A stretch of 64,000 bases of DNA from Dipteronia dyeriana (GCA_032871835.1 CM065298.1:99509891-99573890); one strand, 5' to 3'. Positions 43,123 to 56,733 are shown, numbered from the stretch's first letter. Made by a program: numbers and translations. Notes: generated by a model from the sequence alone, not told the origin.

Positions 43123-44313
43123 TAGATAAGGACACTGCAAATAACTTAAGAGCTCCAAACAGTGGGCAAGCTTGCACCTCTTCAAAAACCAGAGAATAAC
43201 AAAGGCAATGAGGACTTCCTGCTCTTCAAACGATTAACTTGTTTAGGTCGGTAAAAACACTTCATCAATGCCTCCCAAACTGACACGATATCGAATCCCA
43301 ATATCATATGTAAGAGCATTCTTGTGAAAACAATGTCCTCAGGTCTCGTTGACTGTCACTCTACTTAACAGAAAAGCACAGAACAATAAAGTCAACGGAA
43401 CATAGTATATAATGTTTCAAATTAGGAACAGAAGACAACAAATTAATAAACATCAATGAACAATCAGCATTTTAGTTTCATTTATATCTAAAAACCCTTT
43501 GAGTTCATTTACAAATAGCACACAATCAAAAACAAAAAGACATTGATTCCATACAAAATAATCAGAACTTAGACAAATTTCACAAACAACAAAACCACAC
43601 CATGCAATGAAAAAGTTTCTTAAGATGGGTTAAAATGTTACTCGGCCATTATATAATCACTGAATTTTACTCATTTGTGTCAAGAGCCACTTCAATAAAC
43701 ATTAAATTTCCTCGCGTGTTTTGCTGAGTTAAGCTTTTTCATTCCAATCATGAAAAATAAAAATAAATAAAAATAAAAACAAAGACTTCATTTTCAAGAA
43801 CTCCATTCACAACAACTGATACTACATAATTCATTCCACAATCATAAATCCACCTAACTTAAGCACCGAGATTCATTCGAATGCTCACAAGTCAAATGCA
43901 ACAATCGAGCTACAACCTACAACACACTCGTCTACTAATATCGAAAAGAAACCAAAATTCAAATTTCAAGCTATATCACACAATTCTCCTGTCCACCTAC
44001 AAGCCACTACACACTGTAAAGCATACAAAACCTCAAAACGAAATCGAAATGAATATCTTTTCAAACAAGCAATCAACTATACAAATCCAATTTCAAACAC
44101 TAAGACAATATTGTTCATTCACAAATAACTCAGCTCAACACAACCATTTCCAACCACACAACAACAACAAATCTAAAACATTTCAAAAGCGTAACCTAAA
44201 AAATAAGAATTGTACGAACAACAACAAAAGAAAAACGAATTTCAATAAAAAGGAATAAAACACAACAACATTCATCAATTAAGTCGACGTATTTATCTAC
44301 ACATTTACACGAC

Positions 44314-44317
<4 letters not shown>

Positions 44318-44345
<28 letters not shown>
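44318..44345. repeat. (TA)n microsatellite
   Basis: About 14 TA units lie in the leader intron of SKP1-like 21, just inside its 5' splice site. Confidence 0.9.
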
Positions 44346-44350
<5 letters not shown>

Positions 44351-44570
44351 TAATAATAATATTTTTGCGAGGGAAGAATATATCCGTACCTTGAAATGAA
44401 GATTCGAATGTTTAAATTTTTATTAATTTTAAAAAAGAATAAGAAATGGGTGTTCGTGTAATCGTGTGTGTGTCGACGAAAACAACGACAAGGAAGAAGG
44501 TGATGCTTAGGTAGGGTTTGTAATCTGAGTTTTCGCTATTGCGATTGATTCACGATTGTTGGCCTGTTGA

Positions 44571-44824
44571 GACTTCCTGCACGTGACGCTATCGATGGAA
44601 CGGTACCTCCCGCACGTGCCGATTGTTAGGGTTTGTTTTTTTGTTTTGTCGGGCCGTGGCGGCTCAACTTTGTTGTTGGGCTTTAAAGCCTAAATAAACG
44701 GACTGGATCAGATCTGTTGAGTTCCTGCACTTGACGCTATCGTTAAGAACGGTACAACGGCCATGTGTCGGCGGCCCAAGTGTATTGTTGGGCTTTTAAA
44801 GCCCAAATAGATGGACTGGATCGG
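44571..44824. promoter_or_regulatory. Duplicated promoter segment of SKP1-like 21 with G-boxes
   Basis: Two related blocks (about 44571-44718 and 44719-44824) share CCTGCACNTGACGCTATCG, an ACGGTAC motif, TTGTTGGGCTTT.AAAGCC and GGACTGGATC. The first holds two CACGTG G-boxes (44580-44585 and 44613-44618). GGGCTTTAAAGCC and GGCCCAAG resemble site II elements of growth-related genes. The minus-strand leader exon ends at 44390 and probably begins near 44520. Confidence 0.6.
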
Positions 44825-44889
44825 TTGTGGTGGTGTATTTCATGGGTCGTCCTTTTATTTGAGTGGCACTGGAATTGTATGTGTGGTAG

Positions 44890-45000
44890 CCAAAAACGGG
44901 CACTAGGCCCAGTATCAAAGGCCACAAATAATCTAGCGAGTAACTCATGGGCAATTCAAAAACAAGTCAGCTGAATTTACAAGCAATTTGACTTGGTGTT
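44890..45000. repeat. Dispersed repeat, second copy upstream of SKP1-like 21
   Basis: This is the same sequence and orientation as 42604-42740, shortened in the middle. Confidence 0.65.
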
Positions 45001-48000
45001 GCTTTAGTTGTTATACGATAACACAAGTAGCCGTTTGAACTGCTTCAGGCCTCAATCTGAGAAGATTCGAGCATCAACGAACAGCTAAACTATCTAACTA
45101 AGGGCCCCCATAAATAGGACATTCCTCTCACCGGAGACCGGAGAGGGATTCTGATTTTCGATCCCCGAAAAAGCTTTGCTTTGTGTCGAAACTTAGATAC
45201 ATTACTCTCCCATCACTGCATTCATTATTAAAGCCAGCAAATTATTCATCTATGAACAAAACTTAACCCGTAAATCTTTCACTAAGAATCAACGCTCAGC
45301 CTAAGCAACATGGGCCAAAAACAGTCCCCCGTCGCTTCTCTTTTATCTTTTTTTACAAGTTCATAGAGTGGTCGACGTCTTTACAAGTTAATAGAGGGTC
45401 TAATTCATATCCAGCCGTGTCCATATCAACCGTAGATTGATCATCTACGATATTTACACCTTATAATCATATATTTTTTAAATTTCTACAATATCTTTGA
45501 ATTAATTTACTAACATTTTAATTAAAATATACTATATTTGTAACAACTAATTTACATTTTTTTATTTTTTTATTAACTAAACTAATTTTTTTGAAGAGAA
45601 AAAAGAAAATACAATATCTTATGAATTTCACACGGCAATTTCATATGATTTTTTTTTTAAAATATATATGCAAAAATGCCATGGTTTATTGTTACCGGAC
45701 TCAAAAGCATGCTGTCAACTCAAAACAAATCTGATTTTTTAAACAAAAAAACAAAACAACAAAACAAAAAGGGACACGAACAAATTTTTTCACTTTTTTT
45801 ATTCAAAATAAATCTGATTAAAAAAAACGGACATATACACAATTTTTGTATTTCTTTTTTTATTATTACGAGAATTATTATAATAGAAAAATAGAAAATT
45901 TATCGAAATCAAATAATATATATACAGTTCAAATATTTAATTTAATAATAAGATACAACTACTTACACGTATTAAAAATGATGATATTTGAATCCCTTAT
46001 TATTTATTTAAAAGGAATATGTATTATTAATTCTACCGAAAGATGACGTTGCAGTATCGGTAAATATTATTGGTATGTTTATTTTTATTTTGTTTGATAA
46101 TTGATATATATGAGTCGTCGTGTGATGTGAATCATGAAAGCACATCGTGAGAACCCAAGGAGAAATCAATGAAGCTATCTCATGATGACGTTCACCTTCT
46201 AGATCATGATGAAAATCAGCTTCTAGAACGAGTTTCTAGAAAGGAAGGAATCTATCTTCTGCGGCGCAGACTACGCGTACAAACGTGGCTGCCAACTCTA
46301 ATAGGACAAATCACCTGTTATTTTATTTGTTTTATTTTTAAATTTGATATCAGAGGATCGGATTATACTATTATTCTAGGCTACGGGGCTATTAGTTACA
46401 GATATACGCGAGAATCGGCCAAAACAAACTCCGGATTTTTTAAAAGAGAATTTGAAACCTTTTATTAGACGGATAAAAAACCAATAAATCGAATCGAACA
46501 GGTGAATCAAATTGGTCCAATTGATTTTTTATCGGTTTTGATTTGATGATCGATTCGGTTCGGTTTGGTTTTAATTTAAAAAAAAAAACAGTTTGATCGG
46601 TTTTTATCCGGTTTAGTTCTAAAAACCGGATAATCGAACCGGTACCCAACTATAAATTAAAAAAAAAAAACTAATTCTAACTGTTACTCTCAATTATTAG
46701 GTATATTTTGTTGGATTTTAAAATATAATTTGATTTTGTTTGGTATTGACTATTGTATTAGCTATCAATAAAAAAATTGACTGACATGTATTTTGAAATG
46801 TGTTTACTGTTTTGTATTGGATTTTGTAGTTTTTAAATATATTTTTATTGTGATTTAACTAAATTTGGTCCAATAAGTTTAAAAAAATGAACTAAATATG
46901 TAATAAATGAAATTTAGAATTTGGCTCAACAGGTCCAAAACCAAAAAAACGGAACGGAACGGAACCGAATCGGTCCAATTCGGTTGGTTTTTTATCGGTT
47001 TACAAATGTCAATTTGATTGGATCGGTTCACTTATTTAAAAACTGGATTTTATCGGTTTTTTATCAGTTGTATGAAAAACCGAACCGATCCAATCAACGC
47101 TCATCCCTACATGCTCTTATAGGAGGGTACCCCACCAAACAAAAGATGGCTTTACACATTTATTTTTTTCTTCAATTGACATTCTTGACCTGCCTAGATT
47201 ATGTACTAAATTTTATTATTAGTGTACAAAATATTTATCGACTTTAAAGGCTGATGTATATGAATTAATTATTTTGTAAAATCACATTAGTGACAACCTC
47301 TCTCTTGTGTTGATTATCTGTTTTGGTTGAAGGATTTTTCCTTCTATATTTATTCTCTTATTTCGAATTTGTTTATAATCCTTTATTTTCTTGCGGAAAA
47401 ATATGGTATATGATTTCAATGTTGAATTTTTATTTTATTTTTTATTTATAAAAAAAAGGGTTAAGGATTACTAGAAAGTCGATCAACCATGGGAAGAGTG
47501 AAAGATAAGCAAGAAACAAATCTTTTTCAAAGGAATAAAATAATCAATAATTGGAAATATTATATTATGTTCACATTTTAATACAAATCGACCTCGCTCA
47601 AAAGAATTGACTATTTGACTACCTCTTTCTTATGACCATCCATCATTCAATTGTGTGTTCTGTATATTTCAATTGAATAATACTTAAATAAAAAAATAAA
47701 AAAAAAATTACTACAAAAACATGTCAACACTCAACATACGAACATGAAATCAAAAGTTATTTTTAATTTTTGATATAACACATATGAACCCTTCACCAAA
47801 CCATATTAGATAATGGTATCAAATCAATTATTATCGTAAGAATAAAAATTGATGAAAATAAATCTAGTAATATTAACTATTCAGCATCTAAACTTGTACC
47901 ACAATGTGATGTGACTAGATGAGATAAATTAAAGGGTTTTAATCAAATCCCTCCCTTTATAGTTTATCATATTCTTCAATTTTTTCTCTCTAGCTTTAAT

Positions 48001-48820
48001 ATTCTCTATTCCCCCCTTTCATGTATAAATACAGTCCAATATCACCGTATAAAAACGAGTAATGCTAGGTTTCTCAATTTTATTTTTAAAATTTCTTTCC
48101 AAATTGTGTTGGTTCGTGAGATGTCAACATCTTGTAAATCATGAGATTTTATGATAAGTGATGTGATGTTGATATACCAACACTAAATGAAAAGGAATTT
48201 GGGAAAAGAAATTGAAAAGCCTAGTATTACTCCATAAACATAAGTACACAAGGAAAATATGAAGAATGTTGAAACTAAATGAAGGGAAGTGGAGAATATG
48301 AAAAACTACGGTAGAAAATGATTATTTTCCTAAATTAAAATTTAGAAAAAATAAATTGTTAAGCCTCCAAACATGTACTCCAACTTTTATGGAACAATTA
48401 AATATATACTATAGGTGACAAACGAAATAAGTATCAAGTATTAATGATTATCAATCCATCGATAAGGAATCACTAAATTGGTTTAGGTATCATAACAAAA
48501 TTGAATCAAATTCCAACGGTTTTAAATGTAAATCTAAATATAAAGCTATTGTTATAAACTTATAACGGTAATGATCAAATTAAGATCCAAAATTCAGTTA
48601 ATAGTAAAATTAAGCAAAAATTAGTTTTCTTTTAACTGCATCATAATCGATAGTGAAGATAAGGTTTGCATGAATAGAACTTTACATGACGAAAAGGGGT
48701 ATTTTGGTCTTTTCAACTAATGAAAGAAAATCTTATAAAGCAGTCAAAATTGCACGGCGGAGACACGAAACTTCAACGGAGAAAAGAATCATCACCAAGG
48801 CACCAACTTGTTTCGTTTAC
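45001..48820. other. Gene-free gap with ACCGAACCGG-type transposon debris
   Basis: No supported gene is seen. Bases 46470-47110 are full of GGTTCGGTT / AACCGAACCG motifs and end at CAACGCTCATCCCTAC, whose reverse complement (GTAGGGATGAGCG) looks like a hAT-type terminus. The matching left end was not identified. The rest is AT-rich. Confidence 0.45.
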
Positions 48821-48828
48821 TATATAAA
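48821..48828 (+). promoter_or_regulatory. TATA box of the first TIC32-like gene
   Basis: TATATAAA lies 110 bp before the ATG at 48931. The paralogue has the same arrangement. Confidence 0.6.
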
Positions 48829-48930
48829 AGTATAAAACCTTTGAATTCCAGACAAGAAATTTAAAACCAGAGAGAAAAGACTTTAGAATTTACATTTTAA
48901 GAATTCTCAACACAGACACAAGAGAAGATC

Positions 48931-51341
48931 ATGTCGTTCTTTGGAAGCAAAAAATGCCCATCTGGGTTCTCATCTTCATCCACAGCTGAGGAGGTCACAC
49001 AAGGAGTCGATGGCTCTGCTCTCACTGCCATTGTCACAGGTTACAACAACTTACGATCCTGTCTTTCATTTGTGATCATTCATTTTTTTCGTTTTTGCAA
49101 ATATATACTAACAGGGTCATTCTCTGGTCAGGTCGGTCGTCGGTCTTGAAATTTAATTTATGTTCATAAAAATGAAACTTAATTTCAATGTAGAAGTTTT
49201 TGTTGTTTTGGTATATTTACTTAGCTTTGGATATTAACTAATGGTGTGACCATGTGGATGAGAATCGAGAGCATTCAATTTCCCAAATCATTGAATCTGT
49301 TTTTCATGTTGTGATCATTCAATATAGTTGTTTAAATTGTTATAGAAATCAAAATGGATTTATTTAGCTTTTGATATTAATGGTGCGATACTGTTGGGGT
49401 CATCATATTCACTTATATGTTGGATGAGAAAGTTTGTACATTGATACTGGTTTCGATTTGTTTTTTGAAGAAATCGAAGTAAATAGCCTTTCCGAACATT
49501 CACTTTCTAGGAACGTCCCCTTGTTTTTTTTGTCGAATGTTTCCCTACGAAAAAAGAATTCAATTTCCCAAATCATGGATTTTTTTTTGCTCGATCAGGT
49601 CAGGTGTTTGCTGTGTAGTAACTTGGTGTATTTTTTGGCTGCCTGATTGATTATTACAGGAGGATCTAGTGGTATTGGAATCGAAACAGTTCGTGCTCTC
49701 GCATTGAGGGGTGTCCATGTAATCATGGCGGTCAGGAATGTGGCTGCTGGTAATAAGGTTAAAGAAGACATACTTAAGAAAAATCCGGAAGCTAATATCG
49801 ATGTGATGGAATTGGATCTTAGTTACATGGCTTCTGTGAGGAAATTTGCTTCGGATTTCATTGCTCGGGGTCTTCCATTGAATATCCTAATGTAAGCGAA
49901 AAGGGAAAAATGAATATTATACTTGTGTAGACATTGTTCTGTTTATGTATATCTCTCTAGCTTGGTTAGCTTAACTTAAAAAAAATACTGTCGAGGACTA
50001 ATTTCCCTTTGAATTGTAGAAACAATGCAGGAATTATGGGAACCCCGTTCACTCTTTCGAAAGACAATATCGAACTGCAGTTTGCTACGAATCACATAGG
50101 TTTGTTACATGTCTATTTTCTTTACTGATGATCTTATGAAGTTTTGAATGACTATTTTCCGTTCCAATGACGTCGAGAGTGAGTTGATCCTTGTTCTTGA
50201 ACACTTTCTGCAGGTCATTTCCTTTTGACACACCTCTTATTGGACACAATGAAGAAGACAGCGAAAGAGAGTGGCAGGGAAGGAAGAATCGTAAATGTCG
50301 CCTCAGTTGGTCACAAATCTACATACAGCGAAGGAATTCGTTTTGATAAAATTAACGATCCATCAGGGTAACACTTTGAAATTACAATCAAAAATCACAT
50401 TGATGTTAACACTTTCAGTTTGAATTTTGATGCACAGATGATGTTATGTACAGTTAGTTTGATTATCTCGACTTGCTTATGTACAGGTATACCGGTTTTA
50501 AGGGATATGGCCAGTCAAAGCTTGCCAACATTTTGCAAGCTAACGAGCTAGCTAAACGTTTGAAGGTCAATTTCCTTGTAGCTATGCTCACATTTTGTTG
50601 CTTTGTTCGTTAATTGCAGAATGTATGCATTTACATTTGCTAGTCGCTTGCATAACGTACCTTTCCATAACGGTGGTTGTTTTCTTTGAACAGGAAGAAG
50701 GTGTGAATATAACTGTTAATTCGCTTCATCCAGGAGGGATTGCCACCAACATTGCTCGCCATAACGGCGTCTTAAACTGTAAGCACATTAACATTCCTTG
50801 TTAATAATTGAATGTCAAGTATAGTGTCAACGAATCTCAGAAACTGTTGAATATTCATCATTTTAGAACGCGCCTTTTTCTTCCTATACATTCCTCTGTC
50901 ATGGATCTAACGCAAAAGCCTTTTGTGCGCTTTTTTATCCTTGTTCAATGCAGTTCTATCAAACACAATCGGTAGATTCTTCAGTAAAAGTCTCGAACAG
51001 GTACGTTATGTATCTAATTTAATCCGTTAACCACATCAGTAGAGACATGCATTAACATTATAAAAAATCTCTATGTATGTCTATTCGTATACAAAAACAA
51101 TTCGCTCATTACAAAGTTGAGTTATATTCCGATAGTTTCAATATTACACAACAAGACTGCTTCTAATCTGATTGCATTACAGGGTGCTGCTACACAATGC
51201 TATGTGGCTCTGAATCCCCAAGTCCTGGGTGTAACCGGCGAGTACTTTGAGGACTGTAACATTTCGAAGACAACCCCACACGGTAGAGACGATGAGATGG
51301 CAAAGAAGCTCTGGAATTTGAGCATGGATTTGATCAAGTGA
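48931..51341 (+). CDS. Short-chain dehydrogenase TIC32-like, 314 aa
   Basis: This is an NADP-dependent short-chain dehydrogenase of the retinol-dehydrogenase-like class. The Arabidopsis/pea relative TIC32 is a redox and calmodulin sensor at the chloroplast inner envelope. Exons: 48931-49039, 49660-49891, 50020-50099, 50214-50367, 50487-50565, 50694-50778, 50954-51000, 51183-51341; all join in frame. The N-terminus is [20 protein letters not shown]. The cofactor motif TGGSSGIG (about 36-43), NNAG (INNAGIMG) and the catalytic YGQSK are present. Before the tyrosine it reads IVNVASVGH, where relatives have VSS. The C-terminus is [11 protein letters not shown]. It is the first of a tandem pair. 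Actual chloroplast targeting cannot be judged from the sequence. Confidence 0.92.
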
Positions 51342-52612
51342 AGTTCCCACCTACATCATGTATCCACTGTGAAATAACGAAAACAAACCGAAAAATTAAA
51401 AATTACCAGATTGAGCAGCTGCTGTATCAAAACGATTTCTTCATAGTTTGTACATGTAAAATGTGTGTTTTTATTTCCCTGGAGTGATTGATATGTATTT
51501 TCTGTTTTTTTTTTTTACATATTAAGTTGAGAATAAAATTGCTGTTGCCATTAGCAATTCTTCATGATGATTTGATTTTCTTTTCAAGTGTTTGGATGGT
51601 TAGTGTGTGATTTTTTCTAGTCATTTTTTCAAAAGATTTTTTTCCAAATCTTTATGATCTTAGGCGTAAGCAATTGACTAATAATATAAAAAAAGTGGGT
51701 TTTACTGTGTTAGTGCATATTTTGGTGGGTGTGATTGAAAATTAGGACTGGACAAATTTTATCCAAACCCCAAGTAGGTATTAAATTCCACGCTTGTCAT
51801 TTTCGAGAGATGTTTCGGTGTATTGGACTTATAGGTTTGGTCTAATCATACACGGTTAAAAACAATTTCGATCGATACATCAAAAACACGAATTTGATAT
51901 AAAAATCATCTTCGATCAACCCATCAAAAGCATAAAAAAAAAATAAAAAATTGATACACCAATTTTTTATTAAATGTAACATCAATCACTTTTTACTTTT
52001 TAAAATTATTAATTTAAACATCTTATACTTAATTATATATAAATTTTTTTTTTTTTCGGTGTAAACATGTTCTCTTAATATGTTCTTTTAATACTAAATT
52101 GGTGTAATACCTTAAAGATATTCTAAAAGTTCTACAGTTATCTTTGATTAACTATCTTGAATTTAAACGGTCTATATTTTATCATTTATTCTAAAAGAGA
52201 CTATCCATCAATTCTTGTACATAATCCTTAGCCATTACGGATTGAATTTTTTATATAATAATTTATAAAATGGAAACTGAAGATATTTAATATCTTTATC
52301 TTTAAAGGAAATTTCAATTTCAACTATGGTTTTATTAGATATTTTACAAAAATTATTTTTGGAACCAGTTTCACCACCAACAAGGACCCTATTATTACTT
52401 GATACTAGATCAAGTCGATTATGTTTTACCTCCTAGACCACCAAACAATTCCCATCATCCGCGATACGGATAAATCTTCCATATAATAATAATATACAAG
52501 AAGTAAACTCAAGATATTTCTTTGAAGTAAATCTCGATTTCAACCGCCGTTTCCTTAGATATCTTACGATAAGAATGTCTTCTTGTTTTGTTCTGAGCAA
52601 GTTACAAACTTA
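51342..52612. other. Intergenic region between the dehydrogenase pair
   Basis: It holds the 3' untranslated region to about 51560, then AT-rich DNA with no supported gene. Confidence 0.5.
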
Positions 52613-52894
52613 GGACTTGTTTGGTAGAGTTTTTAAAAAACCTATCGGTAAAAGATCTATTTGTAGTAGATCTATTAGAAATAGAGATTTTTTAAATATA
52701 TAGACCTTTTTAAAAAAATATTTATTTGGAGAAATTCATCCCAATGAGATTTTACATAGTAGAGGTTTAAACTCTACCATCTTCAACTCAATTAAAAATA
52801 GACATTCTTAAAACCCCAACTAAATAATTTTAAAAAATCCAAATAGACGTTCGTAGACCTTTTGAACCAACAGAAAACTCAATCAAACGAGCAC
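52613..52894 (+). mobile_element. Harbinger-like MITE, family A copy 2
   Basis: It is flanked by TTA (52610-52612 and 52895-52897). The inverted ends are GGACTTGTTTGGTAGAG and GTGCTCGTTTGATTGAG. It shares body sequence with 36608-36879 and, inverted, with 42744-42830. Confidence 0.75.
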
Positions 52895-53190
52895 TTACAC
52901 CACAACGCAAACGATACACTTGATACACTTAAAAAAAAATTATTCAAATTTTTCTTTCAAAAGAAAAAAATATTTTAAATTATTTTAAAACAAAATAATC
53001 TAGTGTTTTGGGTCGACATTAACAATTAACAATAGTCGTAGTCGGTGCATGGAAACTAGAGAAGAAACGCGACCCACGATTCTTATATTAAATTCCTCAT
53101 GAGAACAACGCGAACACGCAAAAACGGCGTCGTTTAAATGCTTTCGACAACGTCATTGCCTCACTATTAACAAATGCAATACAATAATAA

Positions 53191-53198
53191 TATATAAA
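53191..53198 (+). promoter_or_regulatory. TATA box of the second TIC32-like gene
   Basis: TATATAAA lies 98 bp before the ATG at 53289, matching the layout of the first copy. Confidence 0.6.
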
Positions 53199-53288
53199 CA
53201 CTGTCTTGTCTGTGTTTTCATGGCTTCGATGAGCATCTAACTGTAACTTTTTTTACTTTTGAGAAACTTTAGAGAGAGAGAGAGAGAG

Positions 53289-56200
53289 ATGTGGATTTTT
53301 AGCAGAAAAGGGTCATCTGGTTTTTCATCATCTTCGACAGCTGAAGAGGTCACTCAAGGAATTGATGGCACTGCTCTCACTGCCATTGTTACAGGTTTAT
53401 TTATTTATTTCATTAATGCTTTTATATATTTCTTCTCAATGAATTCGATGACAATTATATATATATAGTTCATGAAAGTGAATTGTACTTACATAATCAG
53501 GGAAGAATTTTGGTTTTGGTGGGTTAAAGACAAAAACTAATATCGTAGCTCACACAATCTTTAAATAATATCCGCAGAAATCTCGTACAGTAAAAAGTGT
53601 AAAATTCCATATCTGATACGTTTTAACAAAATGTGATATCATTTGGTGTTAAAAGTAACGATACAAATAAATAAATAAAATAAACATTAACTAATTAAAA
53701 TGTAACATGTCTATTTTATAACTAAAAAATTATTTATAACTAAATCAATATAATTTTCTTCATAATTTTCATTTCAATTACATAATTAAAGAGTGTGTGA
53801 GAAAACATCTTTTATATTGTTGTAAAATCTAGATATATTCTTAACGATATGTCGTATGCATAACTGGAAATAATATTTTAATAGTTCATAATTTATAAAA
53901 TATAAATTTCAATAGTTTAATTAAAATATCATTATACCATTGATATATTTAATTTACAATTATTTTCACACTTGTAATTTAATTTTATAATATTTATGTC
54001 AAACCAAATTAACTTATAATAATTTTGAATAAAATTTAAATAATAAATTAATAAAATAAATTTATCAAAATCATATTAATAATTAACTTAACAAAATAAA
54101 TAATATACGTTATCGTTATAAAAGTTCAATATTTACTTAGTTTGTTTTAGTAATATCTAAAAAATAATAATAATATATTAAATAATAGAAAATTAAAATA
54201 TTAAAATGGATCGGTTTTATTTCCTATTTTTATAGTTAATAAAATTATGAAAACAAAAACTATTAATTAATTTATATTATTAAAATAATAAAAGAAAGGT
54301 ATAATACACTTTTTTTTATTGGCTGGGGGCCATAGCCCCTATGCCCCGTGCCTCCTTAAATCCGTCTCTGTACATAATACATTTGTTTAGAGACTGCAAC
54401 TACCATGAACCCGATACATGGTAGGATGGTACATCGTAAATTTTGTCACGTGACGAAATCATGCTGAAACATGAACGTTGTATCATGATGCATATAAGTT
54501 ATTGTTTTTGGTTGGCGGGAGTTAACAACATTAATCCCCACTATTCTAACATTTTGAAGTATTTATATAACCTTTAAGATTATAGTGTCCAAAACCTCAC
54601 ACAGTTTTTAGAAGTAAATTTAATTCCAATTCATTGGAACTAAATTACATAAAAATTAGATGGAGAAGTCTAAATAATTTTTAACGATATGATTACTTCA
54701 TGATGCATATTATGTCCTTACATAATACATAATACATAATAATACATATGACTATATGACTTTTTTTTTTTGTTTTTTTTTTTTTGTTTTACGTTTAGGG
54801 GAGTTGACAACAGTAATCTCCACAATTCTAGCAATACAGACTTATTTATGTAAATTTTAAGACTATAGCGTACGGAACCTCACATACAATTTTAGAATTC
54901 ACGAGTCAACATTAAAATTCACATAACATTACTTATCGATAAAGAGCAACTCAACTAGAGCATGAGCCTAGACGAGGGTATTTAGTTTTTATATCGAAAT
55001 GGAAAACGTGGTAACATCTTATTATTGTAAACATTGTAATGAAATATTGTCCTGTAAATGTAATTCCACCAATTTATTGGAACTCAATTACATAAAAATT
55101 AAATCGAGAAGTCTAAATAATTTGTAACGGTATGATTACAGGAGCATCTAGTGGCATAGGAGCTGAAACAGCGCGCGTTCTTGGATTGCGCGGTGTTCAT
55201 GTAATTATGGGGGTCAGAAATGTGGCTGCTGGTACAGAGATCAAAGAAGCAATAGTAAAAGAAATCCCCAGTGCCAAAGTTGATGTGATGGAGTTGGATC
55301 TAAGTTACATGGCTTCTGTCAGGAAATTCGCATCGGATTTCATTTCCAGGGACCTTCCTTTGAATCTCATAATGTAAGAAAAACACCCATGTGTAAATTA
55401 TTATGCTTACGGGCTCTCCAGGATTCAACACGTTAACACAATTTTGCGTTTTCTATATACCTTGTAGAAACAATGCAGCAGCAGCAACCCCATTCATGCT
55501 TTCGAAAGACAACATAGAAATGCAGTTTGCAACAAATCACTTAGGTCCGTCGCTGTTAGAGTGCTTATATACTCTTGTTGGACCCTTTTACTTTCGGTTT
55601 AAGTTATTGAATCTTTTGGTTACTAACATAGTGTTAACCAAAGCTTTAAACATCTCAATTTCAGGTCATTTTCTTTTGATTAACCTTTTATTGGACACCA
55701 TGAAGAAGACAGCGAAGGAGAGCGGCAAAGAAGGAAGAATTGTAATTGTTTCCTCAGATGCTCACAAGTTCACATATGGTGAAGGAATTCGTTTCAATAA
55801 AATCAATGATGAAACAGGGTAAAACCATCCTTCCACAACTCAGAATCTGAAAAATTTGTACGTACCCTCATACACAAATGTTATGCACAAGCAGTTTGAT
55901 TATCGCGAATTGCTTGTTTATTATGTACAGGTTCAGTAATTTTAAGTCGTATGGTCAATCGAAGCTGGCCAACATTTTGCATGCTAATGAGCTAGCTAGA
56001 CGTTTCAAGGTCGATTTCTCTGCAAACTTTTCTCTTAATTTACTGATATTATTGTGTTTGTATGTGCAAGCCATCAAGAAGATCAGCTTAACGTAGTGTC
56101 TGATTGATTGTGCATTTGTTTTCCTCGTACATAAACAGGAAGGAGAAGTGAATATAACTGTGAATTCGATCCATCCAGGAACAACCGTCACCAACATTTT

Positions 56201-56733
56201 CCGTCATGGTGGCATCTTCAATGGTAATAGCCCTAGCAATTCAATAAGTTACTACAAAATCTCAGGTACTATATTTGTAGTTGTGTACTGATATGGTCTA
56301 ACTCAATTTTCTGGTCACGCAGGCATTGTTCAAACAGTTGGTAAATTCGTGTTTAAAAGTGTCCAGCAGGTATGTACATTGTACATAAATCTGCCACAGA
56401 TATCTTATATGCTTCATTTTCACATAATACCCTCGAAAATTATAATTTGTACATCACCGGCAGAGCTCAAGCTTTGCCTAAATATCGAATCGATGACTTG
56501 TATATCTAGAACTCATGTTTTTGTACAAGAACACCAACACATTGTTGTTGATTGACAAGATTATGATATTGCAGGGTGCTGCAACAACATGCTATGTAGC
56601 TCTGCATCCCCAAGTACAGGGGATGAGCGGCGAGTACTTTTCGGATTGTAATTTGGCCAAGGTGAGCGATCAGGCTAGGGATGTCGATTTGGCGAAGAAG
56701 CTGTGGCATTTCAGCATGAATTTGGTTAAATGA
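53289..56733 (+). CDS. Short-chain dehydrogenase TIC32-like, tandem paralogue, 312 aa
   Basis: Same family and identical eight-exon layout as 48931-51341. Exons: 53289-53394, 55142-55373, 55468-55544, 55665-55818, 55931-56009, 56139-56223, 56323-56369, 56575-56733. Only exons 1 and 3 differ in length from the partner (each one codon shorter). The N-terminus is [28 protein letters not shown] and SYGQSK are intact and VSSDAH retains both serines. The usual NNAG reads NNAAAA (TPF follows), so the conserved glycine is lost; this may affect the cofactor pocket. Intron 1 is 1.7 kb because of an inserted transposon (53498-54370). Frame and splice sites are otherwise sound, so it looks expressed. Confidence 0.92.
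53498..54370. mobile_element. Nonautonomous hAT-like element in dehydrogenase intron 1
   Basis: A perfect 8-bp target duplication TACATAAT (53490-53497 and 54371-54378) brackets it. It starts CAGGGAAGAATTTTGG and ends TTAAATCCGTCTCTG, so the inverse of the end is CAGAGACGG. It is AT-rich and noncoding. GC-rich terminal sequence (GGGGGCCATAGCCCC) resembles the end of 4101-6201. Confidence 0.75.

Noticed and set aside
43881..44258. 125-codon plus-strand ORF rich in Asn/Lys/Gln
   Set aside because: It is antisense to the AT-rich leader intron of SKP1-like 21 and has random low-complexity composition.
46169..46468. 99-codon ORF (MKLSHDDVHLLDHDENQ)
   Set aside because: No homology recognised, no flanking splice or promoter signals, and its end runs into transposon-type AACCGG sequence.
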